Positions 1 to 7,297 of a stretch of 34,770 nucleotides of DNA are shown piece after piece. The notes under the pieces were generated by a model. It worked only from the letters and a program-made list of their open reading frames with translations. It did no database searches and was not told the origin of the DNA. Source of the DNA: Nocardia aobensis NBRC 100429 (GTDB lineage Bacteria; Actinomycetota; Actinomycetes; Mycobacteriales; Mycobacteriaceae); the NCBI RefSeq assembly GCF_000308375.1, contig NZ_BAFQ01000148.1, positions 1 to 34,770 of the forward strand. The letters are read 5' to 3'. How positions within the stretch are numbered: position 1 is the first letter of the stretch; the number at the start of each line of letters is the position of its first letter. The translations under genes and the position numbers were made by a program.

Positions 1-12
1 GTACTTGTTCAT
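1..12 (-). CDS. Start of an off-window gene (first four codons, MNKY)
   Basis: An ATG on the minus strand at 12-10 is followed by AAC AAG TAC and runs off the left edge. It is preceded by a textbook Shine-Dalgarno sequence, AGGAGG at 23-18, with a 5-nt spacer, which is what makes the call. Only four residues are visible, so no family can be named. It is co-oriented with the SRPBCC gene, whose stop lies 41 nt upstream, so the two may be co-transcribed. Confidence 0.5.
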
Positions 13-27
13 GATGTCCTCCTCGAA

Positions 28-71
28 CGATTCAGTGGGTGCCCGGAACCGATTCAGTGGGTGCCCGGAAC
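28..71. repeat. Perfect 22-bp tandem direct repeat at the SRPBCC stop codon
   Basis: Two identical, directly abutting 22-bp units occupy 28-49 and 50-71. Each begins CGATTCAGTGG and ends GCCCGGAAC. The second unit, upstream on the minus strand, carries the last codons (VPGTH) and TGA stop (56-54) of the SRPBCC gene. The first unit repeats these bases in the short gap before the next gene. It looks like a recent slippage or repair duplication that left the protein unchanged. Confidence 0.95.
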
Positions 72-491
72 GGCGCGGCGCGCCTCGGCCGTCTCGACCA
101 GCGCCGCGAGGTCGCGATGGACGGAGTCGGCCAGTCCGCCGCCCATCAGTGCCGACCACAGCCGGCGCAACGGGCCGGTCATCGAGATGACCACCGTGAC
201 CTCGGTGCCCGCGGCCGTCCGCACCACGCGATGGACGAAGGTCAGCCGAGCGCCGAACAGACGCGAGACGTCGACGAACTCCTCATCGGTCAGCTTCTCG
301 ACCACGAACGCGACCTTCGGTCCACCTTTCGGCTTCAAGGTTCCGGTGGCGCCCTCGACGAAGGGGCCGTCCAGCCGGACCCACTCGGTGTCGGCGTTCC
401 ATTCCGGCCAGGCGGCCATATCGGCCCAGACCGCGAAGAAGTCGGCGGGCGCGGCGGTGGATACGGCGTGAGCTGCGGCGATCTGTGTCAT
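54..491 (-). CDS. SRPBCC (polyketide cyclase/START-like) family protein
   Basis: A 145-residue soluble protein with the SRPBCC pattern: an N-terminal strand (AAAHAVSTAAPADFFAVWAD), the WPEWN segment typical of these helix-grip folds around residues 28-32, central strands, and a long C-terminal helix (LADSVHRDLAALVETAEAR). Such proteins bind hydrophobic ligands; the ligand and any enzymatic role are not predictable here. The frame is open upstream to 587. ATG at 491 is preferred because the homologous fold begins there and a promoter plus operator sit immediately upstream. The transcript would then be leaderless. The gene is divergent from mycoredoxin. The stop falls inside a 22-bp tandem duplication. 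Confidence 0.8.
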   Translation of the reverse strand: MTQIAAAHAVSTAAPADFFAVWADMAAWPEWNADTEWVRLDGPFVEGATGTLKPKGGPKVAFVVEKLTDEEFVDVSRLFGARLTFVHRVVRTAAGTEVTVVISMTGPLRRLWSALMGGGLADSVHRDLAALVETAEARRAVPGTH

Positions 492-526
492 GTATTTAGT
501 ATGCGCGCTTACTATCTGTTTGGCAA
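492..526 (-). promoter_or_regulatory. SRPBCC gene promoter, probably leaderless
   Basis: On the minus strand, TTGCCA (526-521), a 17-nt spacer and CATACT (503-498) lie exactly 6 nt before the ATG at 491. This matches actinobacterial SigA-type promoters (TTGNNN, NANNNT) and puts the transcription start at or next to the start codon. The -10 is embedded in the palindromic operator at 497-514. No Shine-Dalgarno sequence is present. Confidence 0.5.
497..514. promoter_or_regulatory. Palindromic operator, TetR-family type
   Basis: TAGTATGCGCGCTTACTA is an 18-bp inverted repeat with 16 of 18 positions symmetric (arms TAGTA and TACTA around GCGCGC). It is AT-rich at its ends inside very GC-rich DNA. 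Its form resembles TetR-family operators with AGTAAG-type half sites. It overlaps the candidate -10 of the SRPBCC gene, so a bound repressor would block transcription. The regulator is not recognisable in the window; the truncated gene at the left edge is one candidate. Confidence 0.6.
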
Positions 527-593
527 GCCCCCTCCGGCAGAGGTCACAACCAGCCGTGGGAACACGGAAAACCGATTCGATGTTCAATCAGGC

Positions 594-845
594 GTGACTG
601 CTACTGACCTGACCATGTACTCGACGACCTGGTGCGGATACTGCCGCCGCCTCAAGAAGCAACTCGACGAGGCGGGGATCACCTACACCGTCGTCGACAT
701 CGAACAGGACCCCGAAGCGGCCGAATTCGTCGGCAGCGTGAACGGCGGCAACCACGTGGTGCCGACCGTCAAGTACTCCGACGGATCCACTGCCACCAAC
801 CCGAGCCTCGCCCAGGTGAAGACCGCGCTCGCCGCGATCGGCTGA
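594..845 (+). CDS. mrx1: Mycoredoxin (glutaredoxin-like, CGYC)
   Basis: An 83-residue glutaredoxin-fold protein with the active site WCGYC at residues 13-17 and a TVP-type cis-proline segment (HVVPTVKYSDG). Length and motif match mycobacterial mycoredoxin-1 (Rv3198A), which reduces mycothiol-protein mixed disulfides with electrons from mycothiol. The GTG at 594 gives the usual family N-terminus; the ATG at 580 is out of frame. No good Shine-Dalgarno sequence is seen. In M. tuberculosis mrx1 lies beside nudC on the same strand. Here it is inverted and converges on nudC with 22 nt between the genes. Confidence 0.88.
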   Translation: MTATDLTMYSTTWCGYCRRLKKQLDEAGITYTVVDIEQDPEAAEFVGSVNGGNHVVPTVKYSDGSTATNPSLAQVKTALAAIG

Positions 846-867
846 CCGGCGGCGAGTCGCGGGCGAA

Positions 868-1794
868 TCAGCCTGCCGCAGCCCAGGATTCGACGATGGT
901 GCGGGCGATGGAGATGGAGCCCGGCAGCAGTAGCCGCTGCTGCTCGGCATTTCCGGTGTCGCCGGTGACCGAACCCCACGCACCCGCGGCCAGCGCCGTG
1001 CGCACCTCGTCGCGGGTGAACCAGTGGGCCTCGGCGATCTCGCCGTCGGAGAAGACCAGCGGCGCGTCGGGATCGGCGACCGCGGCGAACCCCAGCATGA
1101 GCGAACGCGGCAGCGGCCACGGCTGACTGCCGAGATAGCGGATATCGCGCACCGCGACACCGACCTCCTCGCGGACCTCGCGCTCGACGCAGCGTTCCAG
1201 CGACTCCCCCGCCTCCACGAAACCGGCCAGCAGCGAGAACATCTTCTCCGGCCAGTTCTGCTGACGGCCCAGCAGGACCCGGTCACCGCCGTCGTGCACC
1301 AGGCAGATGATGGCCGGGTCGATGCGCGGGAATTCCTCGTGCCCTGAAGCGTTGACGCGCGACCAGCCGGCATTCGACACCGTGGTCGGGCTGCCGTCGA
1401 CGGCGCTGTAGCCGGCGCGGTCGTGCCAGTTCAGCAGCGCCAGTGCGGTGGACAGGATGCCGAGGATCACATCGTCGAGGTGCAGCGCGCTGCCCACCAC
1501 CCGCAGGTCCATCAGTTGACCCTCGAGTTCGTTGTCGCGAACCGCCCAGATGTGCGCGCCGTCGACCACACCCAGCAGAACCGCCTCCGGCGCCGGCTCG
1601 GACGCGTAGTTCAGCGCCGCCTCCAGGACGAGCTGATCGCCGTCGATCCGGACCTGCCCCCGCCGGTTCATCCGCACCAGTTTGGCCTCGGCCCACCCTT
1701 GTTTCAGCGCCTGCTCGTCCGAGCGCAACGTCTCGGCCCGATCGAGGGCGGAACGCGACAGCAGGGGAAGACCATTCAGTTCGAATACCGACAC
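868..1794 (-). CDS. nudC: NADH pyrophosphatase NudC
   Basis: A 308-residue Nudix hydrolase that cleaves NADH to NMNH and AMP; family members also remove NAD caps from RNA. The Nudix box spans residues 191-213 (G191, E197, REVREEVG at 205-212) and is followed by the NudC signature SQPWP at 223-227. The Cys4 zinc ribbon of E. coli NudC is missing: the region before HEEFPRIDP (about 129-160) contains no cysteine, and the protein has only Cys164 and Cys202. From memory the mycobacterial proteins are similarly degenerate. The start is GTG at 1794, 6 nt after TACGCT, so the gene is probably leaderless. It is homologous to Rv3199c in a conserved neighbourhood. Confidence 0.92.
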   Translation of the reverse strand: MSVFELNGLPLLSRSALDRAETLRSDEQALKQGWAEAKLVRMNRRGQVRIDGDQLVLEAALNYASEPAPEAVLLGVVDGAHIWAVRDNELEGQLMDLRVVGSALHLDDVILGILSTALALLNWHDRAGYSAVDGSPTTVSNAGWSRVNASGHEEFPRIDPAIICLVHDGGDRVLLGRQQNWPEKMFSLLAGFVEAGESLERCVEREVREEVGVAVRDIRYLGSQPWPLPRSLMLGFAAVADPDAPLVFSDGEIAEAHWFTRDEVRTALAAGAWGSVTGDTGNAEQQRLLLPGSISIARTIVESWAAAG

Positions 1795-1806
1795 GCTTCG
1801 AGCGTA
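1795..1806 (-). promoter_or_regulatory. -10 element for leaderless nudC
   Basis: TACGCT (TANNNT type) at 1806-1801 on the minus strand is separated by 6 nt from the GTG start at 1794. There is no Shine-Dalgarno sequence. I see no convincing -35. The arrangement fits transcription starting on the initiation codon. Confidence 0.4.
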
Positions 1807-1861
1807 TCGCGCTGGTCGCGCGGGGCCGGAGGAGGAACCCCGCCGGGCGCCGCCGTCCGGA

Positions 1862-2920
1862 CTATTTGTGCACGCGACGGATGTAGAGCAGTTTGTCGCC
1901 GGTTTCCAGGGCGTCCACCTCGGGCTCGTCGACCCGGATCAGTGTGCCCTCCCGGACCACGCCGAGCACGATATCGCGCAGATGCCGCGGCGAGCCGCCG
2001 ACCTCGTCGGATTCCACGTCCCGCTCGGCGATCGCGAAACCGGCCTCGGGGGTGAGCAGGTCCTCGATCATGTCGACGACGCTGGGGGTGGTGGTCGCGA
2101 TACCGAGCAGCCGGCCCGCCGTCTCCGAGGAGACCACGACCGAATCGGCACCGGATTGCCGCAACAGATGGGTGTTCTCGGCTTCCCGGATCGAGGCGAC
2201 GATCTTGGCCTTGGCGTTGAGTTCCCGCGCGGTGAGCGTGACCAGCACCGCGGTGTCGTCGCGGTTCGCGGCGATGACCAGAGAGGCCGCGTGCTGAGCT
2301 CCGGCCAGCCGCAGCACATCCGATTGCGTCGCCGAGCCGTGCACCGTCACCAGCCCGGCGTTGGCCGCGGCCTCCAACACGGTCGCGTCGGTGTCGACCA
2401 CCACGATCTCGGCCGGTTGCACCCCGTCGCCGAGCATGGCGTCGACCGCGGTCCGGCCCTTCGTGCCGTAACCGACGACCACGGTGTGATTACGCACCTT
2501 CTGCCTCCATCGCTGAATTTTGAACGCCTGTCGTGACCGCTCGGTGAGCACCTGCAGGGTGGTACCGACCAAGACGATCAGGAACAGCACGCGCAGCGGG
2601 GTGATGACGATCGTGTTGACCAGCCGCGCCTGCTCCGTGATCGGGGCGATGTCGCCGTAGCCGGTGGTCGACAGCGAGACCGTCGAGTAGTAGGCGGCGT
2701 CGAGCAGGGTCAGCTCCTCGCCGCGGTTGTCGTGATATCCCGCGCGGCCGAAATAGACGACCAATGTCGCCGCCACCAGCAGCAGCACCGCGAACGCGAC
2801 CCGGCGGGTCAGCGAGACCCAGGGACTGGTCCGGATCTCCGGAATACGCAGAATGCCGACCAGCGCGTAATCGGGGCGTTCCGTCAGACGGCCCAGACCT
2901 CGTGAGCTGTCACCGAACAC
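1862..2920 (-). CDS. Two-TM potassium channel with RCK/TrkA-N domain
   Basis: A 352-residue membrane protein. Transmembrane helix 1 covers about residues 39-57. The pore loop carries the selectivity filter TTGYGD at 85-90, and helix 2 covers about 104-124. A cytoplasmic RCK domain starts at residue 145 with a Rossmann motif (VVVGYGTKG, 147-155) and continues to a TrkA-C-like end. This is the architecture of ligand-gated prokaryotic K+ channels such as MthK, and of Rv3200c. The start is GTG at 2920 with GGGGGA upstream. It is co-oriented with and 67 nt upstream of nudC, as in mycobacteria, although nudC may also have its own promoter. Confidence 0.9.
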   Translation of the reverse strand: MFGDSSRGLGRLTERPDYALVGILRIPEIRTSPWVSLTRRVAFAVLLLVAATLVVYFGRAGYHDNRGEELTLLDAAYYSTVSLSTTGYGDIAPITEQARLVNTIVITPLRVLFLIVLVGTTLQVLTERSRQAFKIQRWRQKVRNHTVVVGYGTKGRTAVDAMLGDGVQPAEIVVVDTDATVLEAAANAGLVTVHGSATQSDVLRLAGAQHAASLVIAANRDDTAVLVTLTARELNAKAKIVASIREAENTHLLRQSGADSVVVSSETAGRLLGIATTTPSVVDMIEDLLTPEAGFAIAERDVESDEVGGSPRHLRDIVLGVVREGTLIRVDEPEVDALETGDKLLYIRRVHK

Positions 2921-3159
2921 GGCATCCCCCGGACATGTCGTTGCTCACCTGTGCCACAGATCGGCAGCGTACCGGCCGGATGCCGACTCCACGGACTGGG
3001 CACGCGAGTGGGAACTGCCCGGCGTGGGTGGGCAGGAGCGGAGGCGGCAGCGCGAGAGCGTGAGTGCGCGGGGGCGGGTGCGGCAGCGTAGCGTCACCAC
3101 GGAGCGACCCCACTCGCGGCGGAGAGAGCGCGGCGGCCGGGGCCAAGAAAGGACACAGC

Positions 3160-3552
3160 ATGAGTGACGCCGGTCGGGCCTCGCAGCGGCGAGCGGTGCT
3201 GATGAGTACCGCGCTGTTCGGCATGGGCGCCCTGCATTTCGTGGCGCCCAAGCCCTTCGATTCGATCGTGCCGCCCGCTCTCCCGGGCCGGGCCCGGACC
3301 TACACCTACGCGTCGGGTGTGGCCGAAATCGGTGTGGCGGCCGCCCTGGCGGCTCCGCGTACCAGGCGACTCGGCGGCCGGCTGGCGGCGCTGTTGTTCC
3401 TGGCGGTCTTCCCGGCCAACATCCAGTTCGCCGCCGATTCGGTGCGAAATCCGAAGGCGGCCAAGGCGATCAAGTGGGTGTCGGTGCTGCGGTTGCCGTT
3501 CCAGGTGCCGATGATCACCCAGGCCCTGCGTATCAGCCGCGACGCCGCCTGA
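3160..3552 (+). CDS. DoxX-like small membrane protein
   Basis: A 130-residue protein with about four hydrophobic segments: LMSTALFGMGALHFV, a helix around YASGVAEIGVAAALAA, LAALLFLAVFPANIQF, and an amphipathic C-terminus. The conserved ALHFVAPKPF and E-x-G elements match DoxX/MauE-type membrane proteins, whose functions are mostly unknown. The ATG at 3160 has AGAAAGGA 8-10 nt upstream; the frame is open further upstream but without support. It is divergent from the K+ channel and converges on adnB with 13 nt between stops. Confidence 0.75.
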   Translation: MSDAGRASQRRAVLMSTALFGMGALHFVAPKPFDSIVPPALPGRARTYTYASGVAEIGVAAALAAPRTRRLGGRLAALLFLAVFPANIQFAADSVRNPKAAKAIKWVSVLRLPFQVPMITQALRISRDAA

Positions 3553-3565
3553 GCGGCAACGACTT

Positions 3566-6500
3566 TCACCCGGGCGGGTAGTCCGGGTCGAAATCGGCGT
3601 CGGACACCGGGTCGGGCGGCAGCTCGTCGCCGTACTCCTCGTCGGGCGGAGGGTCCTCGGCGAGTTCCGGACCGGACCGTTCCCGCGGGTCGGCGGGCGG
3701 CGCCCAGGCGGGCGCGACCTCAGCGATGAGATCGGCCAGCTCGGCCGGCCCCGGCAGTTCGGCGGGCGCGACCGTCCGGCCGCTGCGGACGTAATGGAAG
3801 GCGGCGCCGACCTTGTCGAGTACGAGCTCTTCGGCTTCCCCGGTCTGCGCGGCCATCATGCGGGCCCAGGCGACCCGGTAGACGGCCAGCTGCATCGCGA
3901 CCGAGCGTTCTTCCGCGCGTGACGGTTCGGCGCCGGTCTTCCAGTCCACGACCAGCCAGCGGCCGCCGGGTTCGCTGAACACCGCGTCCATGCGGCCGCG
4001 AATGAGGGTGCCGCCGATGCTGGTCTCGAATCCCACTTCGACGTCGATGGGGTTGCGGTCGGCCCAGGGCGAGGCCAGAAACGCCTCCTGCAATCGGATG
4101 AGGTCGGCGTCGCCCGCGCCGCTGTCGGCCGCGCCGGGCAGTTCGTCGAAATCGAGCAACCCGACCGCGCCGAACCAGCGCTGCAACCAGGCGTGAAAGG
4201 CGGTGCCGCGCCGGGCCAGCGGGCTCGGCGGGTACGGCAGCGGCCGCCGCAGCCGTGCCGCGAGCTTGGCCGGATCGGCCCGCATATCCACCAGCGCGGT
4301 GGCGGGCAGCTGCGCGGGCAACTCCACTTCGTGGATGCCCTCGACCGTCGCGAAATGCTCGGTGAGCAGGGCGTCCACATCGTCGGCCCAGCCTTCGGGA
4401 TCCGGATCGTGCTCGGGTACCGCGCCGTCCTCCGATCCGTTGCCGGATGCCGTGCCGTCCGTGCCGGGGGTCGCCGGGTCGTGCGTCAGGTCGGCGAACA
4501 AATCCAGCTGGCGCGGGGATTCGAGTTCGCTCGTGGCGTCGTGGGTTCGGCGCGAGGGAACCGGGGGGATCTCGGCCCGGGCAGGAGCGGTTCGGCCGTT
4601 CGCCGGCTGTGTGCGATGCTCGCGAGGTTCGGGCGGAAGGTGTGCGAGCGCGGTGCGGACCAGGGCCGCACCCGCTTCGACCGCTTGCCGCCGCACGCCG
4701 AGCGGGTCGCGCGGCCAGTCGGCCACGGCGGGATTGTCGGTGAAGGGATTGGGTGCGTCGGGAGGTGGGGGGTCGGCCCAGAGGTCGACGCGCACGGTGC
4801 CGTGTCCGGGGGACTCCGGATGTTCGGTCCACCGTTTCAGTTCGAGCAGGAAATCCGAGGGCCCCTTCGGCGTGGAACCGGTCTCGGCCCAGTGGTGGGC
4901 CGAAACGAACAGTGCGCGTTCGGTTCTGGTGAGCGCGACGTAGAACAGGCGGCGTTCCTCGTCGAGGCGGCGGCGGGCCAGCGCCTCCTTGTGCTGTTTG
5001 ATCGCCCGTTCCAGATCCGTGCGGTCGTACAATTCGGTGAGGTCGAGGACCGGAACCCCGTCGCGCACGGGCGCGGAATCCGGTGTGTCGCCGTCGTTGT
5101 CGCGTTGCCGGTCGCCACGCAGCGAGGTGGGGAGTTCGGCGAGTGCGCCGAGCCAGGTCGCGGCGGCGTTCCCGGAGGGAAACAGGCCGCGCGCTACGTG
5201 CGGTACGGCCACGACCTCCCATTCCAGCCCCTTGGCCGCGTGCACGGTGAGCACCTGCACGCGGTCGTGCGCCACCTCGACTTCGCCCGGCTCCAAGCCG
5301 TTCTCGACCTCTTCGGCGGCGGCGAGGAAGCTCAGCAGGCCGGGCAGGGTGGCACGGTGGTCACCGGCATATCCCGCGACCACGTCGGCGAAGGCGTCCA
5401 GATGTTCGCGCCCCGCACCGGCGCCCGCGGCCGTGCGGCGGGTCTGGGTTTCCACCCCGACCCCGATCGTGCGTTCCACATCGGCGACCAGTTCGGGCAG
5501 CGACTGCCCGCTGCGTTCACGCAGCGCCGCCAGCTCCCGCCCCAGTGTGACGATGCGCGCGTAGCCGAGCTCCGAATAGCGTTGCGCCGGACCGGGGTCG
5601 GCGATCGCATCCGCGATGCCGGCTTGTTCGGCGGGTTCGGGTGCCGCGGCCCGCAGCGCATCCGACAGCCCCGCGGCGTCGGTGATCGGTTCCGCGCGGC
5701 CCGGCGTCCCGGCGATCGACAGCTCCCGCGCCCGCGCCGACAACGCCTTCAGATCGCTCACGCCCAACCGCCAGCGCGCGCCGGTGAGGATGCGCATCGC
5801 GGCACTGCCTGCCGCCGGATCGGCGATCAACCGCAGGGTGGCGACGATATCGGCCACTTCCGGGGTGGCGAGCAGACCGCCCAGGCCGACGATCTCCACC
5901 GGCAGCCCCCGGGCGCGCAACGCCTCGGCCAGCGGCGCGGCGTCGGCGTTGCGGCGCACCAGGACCGCGGAGGTCGGGGGCGGCTGTCCGGCGTCGGCAC
6001 ACTGCTCCCATTCCGCCGCGATCCGCTCGGCCACCCATTGTCGTTCGCCGGCAACGGTTTCGGTGAGAGCCAGCGCGACGGTTCCGGCGGTGGCCTGGGG
6101 CCGGGGGCGCAGCGCGTCGACACTGACCCCGCCCTCGGCGCCGCGGAGTGGTTCGGCGACCAGATTCGCCAGATCCAGCGCCTCCGGCGGATTGCGCCAG
6201 CTCGTCAGCAGTGGCAACACCGGCGCGGCGACATTCGGGGCGGCCGGGAAATCGGTGGTGAAGCGGGGCAGGTTGGCCGCCGACGCACCGCGCCAGCCGT
6301 AGATGGACTGCATCGGATCGCCGACCGCGGTCACCGCCGGGCGGGTGGCGAAATCCGTCTCCGGCGCCTCGCCGCCGATGCCGACCGCGCCGCGGTCACC
6401 GAACAGTGCCGCGAGCAGAATGCGCTGGGCGTGCCCGGTGTCCTGATATTCGTCCAGCAGCACCAGGCGAAACCGCTCGCATTCCGCCGCCCCGACCTCG

Positions 6501-7297
6501 GCGTGCGTGGCGGCCAGCCGCGCGGCCAGCGACATCTGCGAGCCGAAATCCAGTGCGCCCCTGCGTCGTAACTCCTCGCCGAGCCGCGCGACCAGCGGCA
6601 GCAGCGCCACCCGGTCCTGCTGGGCTTTGACGATCCCGCGCAGCTCCTGATTCGGGCCGCCGCGCTGGCGCGGACCGGGAGGCAGCGTTTCCACCAGCCG
6701 TTCCAGCTCCCGATGCGCCACCGCCAACTGCTCCGGTTCCACCAGATGTTCGGCGAGTTGACCGGACAGCGCGAGCACCGCCTCGGTGACCGATACCGGG
6801 GTGCGCTCGGTATCGAGATCGCCGTCCCAGCCGGTGACCACGCGATGCGCGAGCTGCCACAGCTGGGTTTCGGTGAGCAGGGTGGCCGAGGGCTCCACGG
6901 GCAGCAGCAGACCGTGTTCGGACAGCAGCCGCCCGGCGTAGGAGTGGTAGGTGCTGATCTCCGGCTCGGATCCGACCAGGGTCGCGCGCAGCCGCCCGGT
7001 GCTGTCGATCTCGCGCAGCAGCGGCGATCCGGCCAGCCGCGCCAGGCGGGTGCGAATGCGAGTCGTCAACTGCTGCGCGGCTTTTCGGGTGAACGTCAGC
7101 CCCAGCACCGCATCCGGTGCCACCAGCCGATTGGCGACCATCCAGACCACCCGCGCGGCCATCGTCTCGGTCTTGCCCGCGCCCGCACCGGCCACCACGA
7201 GGGTCGGGCCGAGCGGTGCGGCGATGACGGCGGACTGTTCGTCGGTGGGTGGCGGCAGGCCCAGTGCCTGCGCCAACTGCTCCGGCGTGATCGTCAT
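3566..7297 (-). CDS. adnB: AdnB, helicase-nuclease subunit of the AdnAB end-resection complex
   Basis: A 1243-residue UvrD/Rep-family helicase with a RecB-type nuclease. The Walker A AGAGAGKT lies at 36-43, helicase motif II DEYQDT at 282-287, a DPMQSIYGWRGA motif follows, and VVDWKTG (Asp1118, Lys1120) is the nuclease core. AdnA and AdnB form the actinobacterial motor-nuclease that unwinds and digests double-strand-break ends. The 1243 residues exceed the roughly 1100 usual in mycobacteria. The extra length includes a proline-, acid- and glycine-rich linker before the nuclease domain and an acidic, proline-rich tail (PDEEYGDELPPDP). ATG at 7297 overlaps the adnA stop by 4 nt (ATGA), so translation is coupled; the frame extends to 7435 but only into adnA sequence. 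Confidence 0.95.
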   Translation of the reverse strand: MTITPEQLAQALGLPPPTDEQSAVIAAPLGPTLVVAGAGAGKTETMAARVVWMVANRLVAPDAVLGLTFTRKAAQQLTTRIRTRLARLAGSPLLREIDSTGRLRATLVGSEPEISTYHSYAGRLLSEHGLLLPVEPSATLLTETQLWQLAHRVVTGWDGDLDTERTPVSVTEAVLALSGQLAEHLVEPEQLAVAHRELERLVETLPPGPRQRGGPNQELRGIVKAQQDRVALLPLVARLGEELRRRGALDFGSQMSLAARLAATHAEVGAAECERFRLVLLDEYQDTGHAQRILLAALFGDRGAVGIGGEAPETDFATRPAVTAVGDPMQSIYGWRGASAANLPRFTTDFPAAPNVAAPVLPLLTSWRNPPEALDLANLVAEPLRGAEGGVSVDALRPRPQATAGTVALALTETVAGERQWVAERIAAEWEQCADAGQPPPTSAVLVRRNADAAPLAEALRARGLPVEIVGLGGLLATPEVADIVATLRLIADPAAGSAAMRILTGARWRLGVSDLKALSARARELSIAGTPGRAEPITDAAGLSDALRAAAPEPAEQAGIADAIADPGPAQRYSELGYARIVTLGRELAALRERSGQSLPELVADVERTIGVGVETQTRRTAAGAGAGREHLDAFADVVAGYAGDHRATLPGLLSFLAAAEEVENGLEPGEVEVAHDRVQVLTVHAAKGLEWEVVAVPHVARGLFPSGNAAATWLGALAELPTSLRGDRQRDNDGDTPDSAPVRDGVPVLDLTELYDRTDLERAIKQHKEALARRRLDEERRLFYVALTRTERALFVSAHHWAETGSTPKGPSDFLLELKRWTEHPESPGHGTVRVDLWADPPPPDAPNPFTDNPAVADWPRDPLGVRRQAVEAGAALVRTALAHLPPEPREHRTQPANGRTAPARAEIPPVPSRRTHDATSELESPRQLDLFADLTHDPATPGTDGTASGNGSEDGAVPEHDPDPEGWADDVDALLTEHFATVEGIHEVELPAQLPATALVDMRADPAKLAARLRRPLPYPPSPLARRGTAFHAWLQRWFGAVGLLDFDELPGAADSGAGDADLIRLQEAFLASPWADRNPIDVEVGFETSIGGTLIRGRMDAVFSEPGGRWLVVDWKTGAEPSRAEERSVAMQLAVYRVAWARMMAAQTGEAEELVLDKVGAAFHYVRSGRTVAPAELPGPAELADLIAEVAPAWAPPADPRERSGPELAEDPPPDEEYGDELPPDPVSDADFDPDYPPG

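Noticed and set aside
4193..6571. A 792-codon open frame on the plus strand
   Set aside because: It lies wholly antisense to adnB and its translation is Gly/Arg-rich with no family motif. This is the usual open mirror frame of GC-rich genes.
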